DNA of 64,000 nucleotides from Aurantibacter_A sp965215845 (GTDB taxonomy: Bacteria; Bacteroidota; Bacteroidia; Flavobacteriales; Flavobacteriaceae): positions 744,001 through 808,000 of the forward strand of contig CBDCEL010000004.1 of NCBI GenBank assembly GCA_965215845.1. Direction: 5' to 3'. This document shows positions 33,401 to 40,570 of this stretch, piece by piece. The first letter of the stretch is position 1, and every line of letters begins with the position of its first letter. Below the pieces are notes generated by a model that was not told the DNA's origin, did not search any database, and was given only the letters and a program-made list of their open reading frames with translations. Position numbers and translations under genes: made by a program.

Positions 33401-34063
33401 ATCAATATTAATTCCTGAGCTCGCCCAGTACAAATATGCCCTTTCTATGGTTCCCGTGCCCGGTATCGTCTTGGTAAGTGTACCCGAGGAAGAGGTAGTT
33501 ATTGCACATGCATTTCCACTTGGTGAATTAGGCTGTGTTCTAAGCGTGTTACCTGCCGTTGAGTAATCTGAGTAACCTGGAAATTCATCAAATACAGATA
33601 AATCTTCATTAAAGGCCGTCGGATTTGTAGTCACGTCAAAGGCCAATGTTCTAGGTAAAACGTCTACATAGTTGCCATTAACTCCATTAACATTGATATG
33701 TTGCCCATCATTCTCTAAAGTCAAGACACCGTCGACATATACCCGGACATATGGATTCGTTCCATTCCAGGCATCACCCCAGTTATCTTCAAGCAATATG
33801 GTATAACCATTTGCATAAGGGACGTTGTAATTTATGGTCGCCGCATAGTTTGAGTTGGCCGCACTGTTATAACAATTGGCGGGGTCACATATTTGGCCTA
33901 TCAGCGCATTTGATGGGTCTCTCAAAGTAACCCTATTATCAGATGCCCAACTGGGCCAATTTACTTCAATGGAGACCGTGGCTTGACCAAAAACGGTTGA
34001 GGTCAAGCACAAAAAAAGGCCGACTATAAAAAATCTAAATAAGCTTTGTTTGGCAGATAGCAT
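30479..34063 (-). CDS. Large secreted beta-helix protein with SdrD B-like domain
   Basis: 1194 residues. Signal peptide ends STVFGQ. Residues about 195-440 match the middle domain of the neighbouring 28002 gene (RAYLYWASSGI, VADVTTIVQASATGTYTF, GGWSVIVFYSDP). An SdrD B-like domain follows (about 458-560: GYVFEDVNYGGG, VGVTVELYDNGGTLMQTT). About 640-1010 is a right-handed parallel beta-helix of repeated turns (GNVISGNLEHGIVVENNSSH, GNYIGVTSDGTTAAGNTRHG). It ends TIITNRRITYRINQ. Such proteins are usually surface or secreted carbohydrate-interacting or adhesive proteins; no catalytic residues can be assigned. Confidence 0.82.
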   Translation of the reverse strand: MLSAKQSLFRFFIVGLFLCLTSTVFGQATVSIEVNWPSWASDNRVTLRDPSNALIGQICDPANCYNSAANSNYAATINYNVPYANGYTILLEDNWGDAWNGTNPYVRVYVDGVLTLENDGQHINVNGVNGNYVDVLPRTLAFDVTTNPTAFNEDLSVFDEFPGYSDYSTAGNTLRTQPNSPSGNACAITTSSSGTLTKTIPGTGTIERAYLYWASSGINIDANVALDGQPVTADHTFRSYSKFNQGYFTGGVADVTTIVQASATGTYTFSGLTIDNSLQYCSVETVLGGWSVIVFYSDPALPASSVVLYSGFKGDSGTNYAGGVATSTFSLSGFYAIGSAGSKTSALSWEGDQTLANNESLTFTTVSSGTNKLVGDGDNNGTTRDNPFNSTIFDSSALPVVNNTAAYGMDLDTYDVSAYINAGESSATTTVNVGQDFVIMNAVVLKVPSNLITGYVFEDVNYGGGAGRSLATSGGSPLVGVTVELYDNGGTLMQTTTTDANGYYLFGGMINGTHQVRVVNATVASTRSGGSGCGTCFPVQTFKTNYAASALIPVTNEVGGANPAAQDVAAGTITGAQSVASVTINNEGAIGVDFGFNFNTIVNTNDSGQGSIRQFIVNSNALGGEASLAQAGLTAARETSIFEIPGAGPHMITLASSLPIVTGPSTWLDGITQSGASCGPHDLRIILNGADVATNGIRPRNIGQGIRGFSMRNFQSYAINIQVEAIGAQILCNYVGLDPDGITVTPNSTNTASAIRVLAVGVEIGDGTNAGLNIISGNHHDGISITNFTGNLASPIRIRGNYIGVAADGLTPLPNGTIGAATYNGAGIEIGNVASSYVEIGGTGIGDGNVISGNLEHGIVVENNSSHVSILGNLIGLGADGSTQVGNTEQGIHLNASDAITVGDGSSAGRNVIANNGDHGIYLTNATGVGVLGNYIGVTSDGTTAAGNTRHGIYLNNTSDATIGTTTSGDENSIAYNGAHGVLISRTSTGQITSNQIYNNIGDGITVIDDAIGVTISQNQTYNNGGLGIDLGNDNVTLNDTGDGDTGPNGLMNFPIISAAYLSGSNLVVKGWARPGSQIEMFLTDVNEGTAAEGDNQFGMSTDYGEGQTYFVTVLEGGGADTDGSTSSYTDVDGNTDNTNRFQFSVPAPVGLALGDYITATATISGSTSEFSPRSIITVGTIITNRRITYRINQ

Positions 34064-34174
34064 TTAGGGCACTATTAGATTGTACCAAAATTAACAGCAA
34101 CGAATCTCATATCATAAGATATGTTGTATACTTGCTTAAAAGGTGCCTTAACCCACCAAAATTTGTTGTATCAA

Positions 34175-34206
34175 GAAAAAAGCAGCCGTACGAATAGGCT
34201 GCTTTT
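34175..34206 (-). terminator. Rho-independent terminator after the PorE-like gene
   Basis: On the minus strand a stem AAAAGCAGCC/GGCTGCTTTT with a nine-base loop is followed by a run of Ts, beginning about 23 bases after the stop at 34230. It would end the TSP3-PorP-OmpA transcript. The stem is A/T-extended, so it may also act on plus-strand transcription. Confidence 0.75.
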
Positions 34207-34229
34207 CAAAGTTTTATCACCTAAGTACT

Positions 34230-36167
34230 CTATTCCAGTATAATAAATTCAGATCGTCGGTTCAACTCGTGTTCCTTGGCCGAGCACTTAACCCCATTTC
34301 CGCACTGATTGACCAGTTTGGTCTCGCCAAAGCCTTCCCCTTGAAGTCGGTTTTCCAAGATTCCTTTCGAAATCATGTAATTTACCGTTGATTCAGCTCT
34401 TTTTTGGGAAAGCCAGAGATTATAGGCATCCTTACCCCTGCTATCGGTGTGGGAGTTCACCTTTATTTTTAGGCTGGGATACTTTTCCATGGCCGCAATG
34501 ACCTTTTGTACTTCGACCTCGGAGTCTTTTCTGATATTGTATTTATCAAAGTCAAAATAAATCGTGCTCAGTTGTAGCAGTTTGGCAAGATCGTCGCCAA
34601 AACCGGCTGTAATCGTTTCCCGCTCCAAATAAAAATCAATAATCTTCGACTTGCCGTCAGATTTGCCGATATACTCTTCAGAGGGTACATATCCCTGTGT
34701 TTGGGCACGGACAAAATTACCCTGGTTGCAATCAAGCGACAATGAATAATTCCCTTCAGAATCCGTAATGGTTGAAAGAATTTCCTCATTATTTTCATCA
34801 ATGACCTTTACCGTAGCGCCGACCAAAACCTCATTCGTAATTTTATCGCGAACCGTACCTGTAATCCCTTGATTGCAATCAAACATGAGGGGTTTGTTCT
34901 CGGTGAAGCTATATATATCATCTGCCCCTTGACCTTCAGGTCTGTTCGACGCAAAATATCCTTTTTTCGACTCCTCATCCATGATAAAGGTAAAGTCATC
35001 CATTTTGCTATTTACAGGCTCTCCCACATTCAGAATTGCGCCGTCGAGCTTTCCATCGGCAATCTTGGTACCGAAAATATCCAACCCACCTAGTCCGGGA
35101 TGGCCATCCGAAGAAAAATAAAGGATTTCTTCGCTGGTGACAAAGGGAAACGTCTCACGGGCTTCGGTATTAATTGTGCTGCCTAAGTTGACCGGTGTCC
35201 CAAAACCACCATCAGGGTTAATTTCAACCATAAAAATATCAGACTCCCCAAGGCTTCCAGGCATATCCGAGGCAAAATACATTGTCTTTTCATCAGGGCC
35301 GAGCACTGGATGCGCGACCGAATACGAATCACTGTTGAAAGGGAGTTCCTCAATATTCTGCCATTCCCCATCGACGAGAGTCGACCGGAAAACTTTCAAC
35401 CTGATAACGCCGTTTTCATCCTTGATATATTTCCCATTCTTGAAATTGTTTCGGGTGAAATACATGGTCGAACCATCTTTGGTGGTAACAGATGTCGATT
35501 CATGCAACCTTGTATTGACTTCGTTGTTCAACTTAATGACTGAATTTAATGAAGCGCTATCTGTGTTAACCTTGTACAGATCAAGAAAATCCTTTGAATT
35601 CCACGTATGTCGGTACTTGGCCAAATTGCCCGTATCGCGGTCCGATGAAAAAATAAGTCCTTCTTTGTAAAAGGCCGGGGCAAACTCGGAATAGGGGGAG
35701 TTATATTCGAAAGGACCCACATCGTATCTACCCGAGTTTCGCTTGATTTCCGCTAGATAATCCTGATCGTTTTTAAAAGTTGCCGCGCGGACATCATCTT
35801 TTGTGAGCTCGGTAAACTTGTCCATTATCTGGTTCGATTCGTCGTACTTGCCTACGGACTTCAATGATTGGGCATACCTAAAATAATGTTCAGGACCCAC
35901 ATCGGTGGCATAATTCTCCATCAATCGCTTATAGACCTCGGCGGCCTCAACATAGTCAGCATTGAAGTAGTACGAGTTGCCCAGTTTTTTTAATAAATCC
36001 GCTGACACATAGCCTTTTTCCATCACCCTCTTGTAGATATCTATAGCAGGCCGGAAAGAGTACTCATCGTAGTTGGAATCACCTTTTGTAACCAATCGAT
36101 CCTGTGCCTGGCCAACTGCTATCAGCAGGGAGAGGAGTACAAATAATATTCGTATTTTTTTATTCAT
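34230..36167 (-). CDS. PorE-like OmpA family protein (TPR, beta-propeller, CRD, OmpA-C)
   Basis: 645 residues. Signal peptide ends GQAQ. TPR-like helices occupy about 25-150 (ADYVEAAEVYKRLMENY), PD40/WD40-like propeller blades about 155-420 (GLIFSSDRDTG, KTMYFASDMPGSLGESDIFM, LYFSSDGHPGLGGLDIFG), a carboxypeptidase regulatory-like domain about 432-510, and an OmpA peptidoglycan-binding domain about 535-645 (YFDFDKYNIRKDSEVE, NSHTDSRGKDAYN). This order is that of Porphyromonas gingivalis PorE, which ties the PorP part of T9SS to peptidoglycan. It lies 11 bases after a PorP/SprF gene, so a module-specific anchor is likely. Confidence 0.88.
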   Translation of the reverse strand: MNKKIRILFVLLSLLIAVGQAQDRLVTKGDSNYDEYSFRPAIDIYKRVMEKGYVSADLLKKLGNSYYFNADYVEAAEVYKRLMENYATDVGPEHYFRYAQSLKSVGKYDESNQIMDKFTELTKDDVRAATFKNDQDYLAEIKRNSGRYDVGPFEYNSPYSEFAPAFYKEGLIFSSDRDTGNLAKYRHTWNSKDFLDLYKVNTDSASLNSVIKLNNEVNTRLHESTSVTTKDGSTMYFTRNNFKNGKYIKDENGVIRLKVFRSTLVDGEWQNIEELPFNSDSYSVAHPVLGPDEKTMYFASDMPGSLGESDIFMVEINPDGGFGTPVNLGSTINTEARETFPFVTSEEILYFSSDGHPGLGGLDIFGTKIADGKLDGAILNVGEPVNSKMDDFTFIMDEESKKGYFASNRPEGQGADDIYSFTENKPLMFDCNQGITGTVRDKITNEVLVGATVKVIDENNEEILSTITDSEGNYSLSLDCNQGNFVRAQTQGYVPSEEYIGKSDGKSKIIDFYLERETITAGFGDDLAKLLQLSTIYFDFDKYNIRKDSEVEVQKVIAAMEKYPSLKIKVNSHTDSRGKDAYNLWLSQKRAESTVNYMISKGILENRLQGEGFGETKLVNQCGNGVKCSAKEHELNRRSEFIILE

Positions 36168-36178
36168 TGTTCCCAATT

Positions 36179-37144
36179 TTAGAAGAATCGTGGCGATACT
36201 AATTTTTGGAAAGATTTTAGCAGTTCAAATCTCAAAAAAACCTCAAATGACCCATCGTTGAATTGTGTTGCGCCAAGTTCTGTCGTTTCCCGATCGTAGG
36301 CCAAACCGATCATGAACTGGTCGGAAATCTGAAACCCGGCCAGGGCACTTATAGCAGCATCCCATCTATAGGCTGCACCAAGGTGAAATCTATCGTTGAA
36401 TAGAAAGTTCGCCGAAACATCTATTTGAAGCGGCGCACCCCCAACTACCTTGGTCAATAGGGCGGGCTTAAATTTGAAATTGTTGTTTAAGTCAAATACA
36501 TATCCAGTAATAAGGTAAAAGTTGATTCTCTCCTTTGATAGAAAATCAATGGCATTGGCATCGCTCCCAGACCGATCAAAATGCTCCGTTTCCAATAAGT
36601 TCGGTGCCGAAAGGCCCGCATAGAATTTGTTGGTATGGTAGTAAACACCCAGACCAAAGTTTGGGGAAAACTTATTCTCAATATTGTCGGTATTTACGGC
36701 CTCTCGAAATCGCTCATCATTCCGTTGTCGTAATCCCTCAAAATCGAGGTTGATCAAATTACCTCCCGCTTTTAGGCCAAAAGACAATTTTCCGTCCAAA
36801 GAAACATCCACGGTATAGGATACAACGGCATCAAAATAGGTTTCTTGAACGACTCCTTCCCCAATCTTGTCATTGACCACCGATATACCGTAGCCGAGCT
36901 TGCTATTTCGGATCGGGGAATGCAAGTTGAGTGTCTGGGTAACGGGTCCTCCTTCCAGGCCGACCCATTGAGATCTATATAAGGCGGCCACGCTAAATTG
37001 GCCCCTTGAGCCGGCATATGCCGGGTTGACACTCATCGTATTGTACATGTACTGCGTGTACTGCGCATCTTGTTGCGCATTTGCGGTCTCCAAAAAAATC
37101 ACAACTAAGAAAAGGGGGGCCAGAAGGCACTTTTTAAACTTCAT
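36179..37144 (-). CDS. PorP/SprF family type IX secretion membrane protein, second copy
   Basis: 321 residues, signal peptide ending ANAQ, then QQDAQYTQYMYNTMSVNPAY and LYRSQWVGLEGGPVTQTLN. It is clearly paralogous to the 18317 gene over its full length (shared RETTELG, NDGSFEV and C-terminal SPRFF). It lies between a type B CTD protein gene (18 bases upstream) and the PorE-like gene (11 bases downstream), forming a three-gene T9SS surface module. It probably partners with the TSP3 protein. Confidence 0.92.
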   Translation of the reverse strand: MKFKKCLLAPLFLVVIFLETANAQQDAQYTQYMYNTMSVNPAYAGSRGQFSVAALYRSQWVGLEGGPVTQTLNLHSPIRNSKLGYGISVVNDKIGEGVVQETYFDAVVSYTVDVSLDGKLSFGLKAGGNLINLDFEGLRQRNDERFREAVNTDNIENKFSPNFGLGVYYHTNKFYAGLSAPNLLETEHFDRSGSDANAIDFLSKERINFYLITGYVFDLNNNFKFKPALLTKVVGGAPLQIDVSANFLFNDRFHLGAAYRWDAAISALAGFQISDQFMIGLAYDRETTELGATQFNDGSFEVFLRFELLKSFQKLVSPRFF

Positions 37145-37162
37145 AGGTAGTTTTAAGATAAG

Positions 37163-40162
37163 TTATTCACTGATATAAATATATCCGTTATCGGTTATCT
37201 CATTTTCCGCCTCCGTATCGTACTCAAAGATATAAAAATATACCCCTGCCGGTAAATACTCGCCAGTGTTCACAGTAGTTCTTCCTTTTGATCGACCATC
37301 AAAAACATTGTTCTGATTGTTGTAGTTTTCCCCTTCATAGACCTTTACTCCCCATCTGTTATAGATTTTCAAGCTATTGTTCAAGGCCAAATCGACATTC
37401 TCTATCCATAAAAAGTCGTTTTTACCTGGAGTGCTATTGGGAGTAATCAACTCAATGACTACAATGTCGGTGTTTCTTGGTGTAGGGTCTAGATAATCTG
37501 GAATACCATCACCATTTGAATCGTCATTGGTCGGGTCGCCGTCACCGTCGGCGTCCTCGTCGGGCGTGTCGATCCCGTCGCCGTCGTCGTCGAAGTCACG
37601 ATAGTTCACGTCCTCGGTGCCGTCCGTGTCGGGAAGGTCGTTGGCAGGGTCGTCGATCTCGTCGTTCACGTCGAAACCGTCGTTCACGTCGCTGCCCTCG
37701 TAGCCGTCGTCAAGACCGTCGCCGTCCGTGTCCACACCGGTATAGGCCTGGTCGGGAACTCCGTCAAAGTTGAAGTCGTTACCCTCGTTGTTGTCCGGTA
37801 CCAAATCGTTGTCGCTGTCAAGATCGATATAGTCCGGTGTGTCCGTGCCGTCATGGTTGTTCGGCGTTATACCGTTGGGAAGGTACGCGCTGTTCAGACC
37901 GTCGTTGGACTCGTAGGTAGCCGCATCGTCGTCGTTCGGGGCTATATAGCCCGAAGTGGTCTGCCCCTCTACATTGTCGGGAATACCGTCGTTGTCGGCA
38001 TCGATGTCCAAATGGTTCGGATAACCGTCTCCGTCGGTATCCAAGGGATTTGTCAACGGATCGTTGTCGCCGTCGATATTGGGATCCTCAACGGTATCCA
38101 AAATACCATCGTTGTCGTCGTCGATGTCAACCGTATCGGGCACCCCGTCGCCATCGGTATCGGGGCCGTTGTCGTCGATCGGGTCCAAATAGTCGGGCGT
38201 TCCGTCACCGTCGGTATCGTCGTTGGTCGGGTCGCCGTCACCGTCGGCGTCCTCGTCGGGCGTGTCGATCCCGTCGCCGTCGTCGTCGAAGTCACGATAG
38301 TTCACGTCCTCGGTGCCGTCCGTGTCGGGAAGGTCGTTGGCAGGGTCGTCGATCTCGTCGTTCACGTCGAAACCGTCGTTCACGTCGCTGCCCTCGTAGC
38401 CGTCGTCAAGACCGTCGCCGTCCGTGTCCACACCGGTATAGGCCTGGTCGGGAACTCCGTCAAAGTTGAAATCGTTACCCTCGTTGTTGTCCGGTACAAG
38501 GTCGTTGTCGCTGTCAAGATCGATATAGTCCGGTGTGTCCGTGCCGTCATGGTTGTTCGGCGTTATACCGTTGGGAAGGTACGCGCTGTTCAGACCGTCG
38601 TTGGACTCGTAGGTAGCCGCATCGTCGTCGTTCGGGGCTATATAGCCCGAAGTGGTCTGCCCCTCTACATTGTCGGGAATACCGTCGTTGTCGGCATCGA
38701 TGTCCAAATGGTTCGGATAACCGTCTCCGTCGGTATCCAAGGGATTTGTCAACGGATCGTTGTCGCCGTCGATATTGGGATCCTCAACGGTATCCAAAAT
38801 ACCATCGTTGTCGTCGTCGATGTCAACCGTATCGGGCACCCCGTCGCCATCGGTATCGGGGCCGTTGTCGTCGATCGGGTCCAAATAGTCGGGCGTTCCG
38901 TCACCGTCGGTATCGTCGTTGGTCGGGTCGCCGTCACCGTCGGCGTCCTCGTCGGGCGTGTCGATCCCGTCGCCGTCGTCGTCGAAGTCACGATAGTTCA
39001 CGTCCTCGGTGCCGTCCGTGTCGGGAAGGTCGTTGGCAGGGTCGTCGATCTCGTCGTTCACGTCGAAACCGTCGTTCACGTCGCTGCCCTCGTAGCCGTC
39101 GTCAAGACCGTCGCCGTCCGTGTCCACACCGGTATAGGCCTGGTCGGGAACTCCGTCAAAGTTGAAGTCGTTACCCTCGTTGTTGTCCGGTACAAGGTCG
39201 TTGTCGCTGTCAAGATCGATATAGTCCGGTGTGTCGGTGCCATCGGTATTTACGGGAGTGATGCCTTCATCGCCAGAACCTTCATAGGCATCATCAAGAC
39301 CATCGCCATCGATATCATTTCCGCTAGGCGGAATGTAGCCATCGGTCGTCTGAGCCTCCACATTGTCGGGAATACCGTCATCGTCCGCATCTATATCTAA
39401 ATTATCGGGTGTGCCGTCACCATCCGTATCTGGGCAGGCAACCGGCTGCAAAAGGAGTCTAATACCATTTTGAACGTGGGGCGAGGTGGTGAAAAACTGT
39501 ATTTCTGAAACTGTCGATTGTGAGACCCAAGTAGCCCTTTCGGGTTCATCAATACCGTTGTTGGTAATATTTTCAACAAAAAATTCATTGCCGTTGCTGC
39601 CCTCTACAATGCCGGTCGGGAGCGTGGTCGTCTGATCATACAGTGTTCCGTCAAGAGCAACAATCCCATCCTTGCTCATGGCAGCCAAATTGGGCGAATG
39701 TCTAGCAACCACATGAACGGGTACCGTACCCGAGAAAGTGAAAGTCATTGGTAGGCCGTCACTTACCGAAAAGAAAGGGCCCGTAGCACTCGTGCTTCCA
39801 TTGGTAAAGCTAATTAAAACGCTTCCTGCCGGAAGTCCCCAATTCGAACTAAGATCCACATCGGTTGCGGTAAGACTGCCATCACGGATACCGGCAGGTA
39901 GATTGAAGGCAGAAGTGAAAATCTCCCTCAATTGAAGGGTATTGCACTCATCGGTGTCTAAAATACCATCGTTGTCGTCATCGATATCGGTTACATCGGG
40001 AACACCATCCCCATCTGTATCTGTAAAAATTGGTAAGGGGGAATTGGTTCTTTCAGCTCTCTCCTTAAAGGAAGAACCGGTAAAAATGATTAAAAAGCCA
40101 ATCAAGGCGGTTAGCAGAACGGGAAGCCTTCTGCTTGATAATGGGGTAAAGGTCTTGTCCAT
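37163..40162 (-). CDS. TSP3-repeat surface protein with type B T9SS C-terminal domain
   Basis: 999 residues. An N-terminal signal/anchor (LPVLLTALIGFLIIFTGSSF) and one TSP3 unit (DTDGDGVPDVTDIDDDNDG) precede a globular domain (about 75-240). About 650 residues of acidic thrombospondin type 3 repeats then bind calcium (DSDNDLVPDNNEG, DADGDGDPTNDD). The last roughly 90 residues are the type B sorting domain: IELITPNSTPGKNDFLWI, LKIYNRWGVKVY, PAGVYFYIFEY. The TSP3 part consists of a 232-residue unit present about 2.5 times with near-perfect DNA identity. Export by T9SS and attachment with the neighbouring PorP protein are inferred from the CTD and context. Confidence 0.88.
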   Translation of the reverse strand: MDKTFTPLSSRRLPVLLTALIGFLIIFTGSSFKERAERTNSPLPIFTDTDGDGVPDVTDIDDDNDGILDTDECNTLQLREIFTSAFNLPAGIRDGSLTATDVDLSSNWGLPAGSVLISFTNGSTSATGPFFSVSDGLPMTFTFSGTVPVHVVARHSPNLAAMSKDGIVALDGTLYDQTTTLPTGIVEGSNGNEFFVENITNNGIDEPERATWVSQSTVSEIQFFTTSPHVQNGIRLLLQPVACPDTDGDGTPDNLDIDADDDGIPDNVEAQTTDGYIPPSGNDIDGDGLDDAYEGSGDEGITPVNTDGTDTPDYIDLDSDNDLVPDNNEGNDFNFDGVPDQAYTGVDTDGDGLDDGYEGSDVNDGFDVNDEIDDPANDLPDTDGTEDVNYRDFDDDGDGIDTPDEDADGDGDPTNDDTDGDGTPDYLDPIDDNGPDTDGDGVPDTVDIDDDNDGILDTVEDPNIDGDNDPLTNPLDTDGDGYPNHLDIDADNDGIPDNVEGQTTSGYIAPNDDDAATYESNDGLNSAYLPNGITPNNHDGTDTPDYIDLDSDNDLVPDNNEGNDFNFDGVPDQAYTGVDTDGDGLDDGYEGSDVNDGFDVNDEIDDPANDLPDTDGTEDVNYRDFDDDGDGIDTPDEDADGDGDPTNDDTDGDGTPDYLDPIDDNGPDTDGDGVPDTVDIDDDNDGILDTVEDPNIDGDNDPLTNPLDTDGDGYPNHLDIDADNDGIPDNVEGQTTSGYIAPNDDDAATYESNDGLNSAYLPNGITPNNHDGTDTPDYIDLDSDNDLVPDNNEGNDFNFDGVPDQAYTGVDTDGDGLDDGYEGSDVNDGFDVNDEIDDPANDLPDTDGTEDVNYRDFDDDGDGIDTPDEDADGDGDPTNDDSNGDGIPDYLDPTPRNTDIVVIELITPNSTPGKNDFLWIENVDLALNNSLKIYNRWGVKVYEGENYNNQNNVFDGRSKGRTTVNTGEYLPAGVYFYIFEYDTEAENEITDNGYIYISE
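37527..39236 (-). repeat. 696-bp near-identical coding repeat, about 2.5 copies
   Basis: Copies occupy about 39236-38541, 38540-37845 and a partial one 37844-37527. I see only isolated differences between copies, for example GAAGTCG against GAAATCG near 37771/38467 and TACCAAATCG against TACAAGGTCG just after. The unit is a multiple of three (232 codons) and much richer in GC (GTC/GAC-type codons) than the flanking coding sequence. Confidence 0.9.
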
Positions 40163-40570
40163 AAAGATAGGTTTCTATTAAACATATCCCATGGCACTGT
40201 AGGTACATTACGAATAATAAGACTCGGGGAAGACTTATTTTATTATGCAAGATATACCGAAAAAAGCTTTCGGCAAATACTTTTCGGACAGGATGCGCGG
40301 AAACGCCTTTTAAAAACGGTAATATTCGTTAAAGTGCATACGCCCAATCATTTGACCTTAAAAAAATCCGATAAACGGACAAGAAGAGATAATCTGATTT
40401 TCGCTGAAATCGCTAAAATTTGCAACTTATCGAGTCATCTTTTCACTAGTAGTTAAACGATAACATGCCCATCTTATTGCCGGCACGAGTGATTATAATC
40501 TGAATAAATACAAGTAGGGATTCAGGTAAAAATCCTTTAATTTGGACTACTTTTGGCCAAATTTTTTTCC
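40163..40570. other. Divergent intergenic region, promoters for the TSP3 operon and prfC
   Basis: About 400 bp without a gene between two divergent start codons. A small hairpin CCGAAA/TTTCGG lies near 40258-40274. The plus-strand TACTTTTG box at 40548 is listed separately. I see no other supported feature. Confidence 0.6.
40548..40555 (+). promoter_or_regulatory. -7 box (TACTTTTG) for prfC
   Basis: Perfect match to TAnnTTTG ending about 15 bases before the ATG at 40571, so the transcript would have a leader of only a few bases. No convincing -33 TTTG is seen at the usual spacing. Confidence 0.5.

Noticed and set aside
37853..39400. 515-residue plus-strand open frame opposite the TSP3 repeats
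   Set aside because: Mirror of the Asp-rich repeat (Val/Ile/Gly only, duplicated every 232 residues). The minus frame has the signal, TSP3 and sorting domains.
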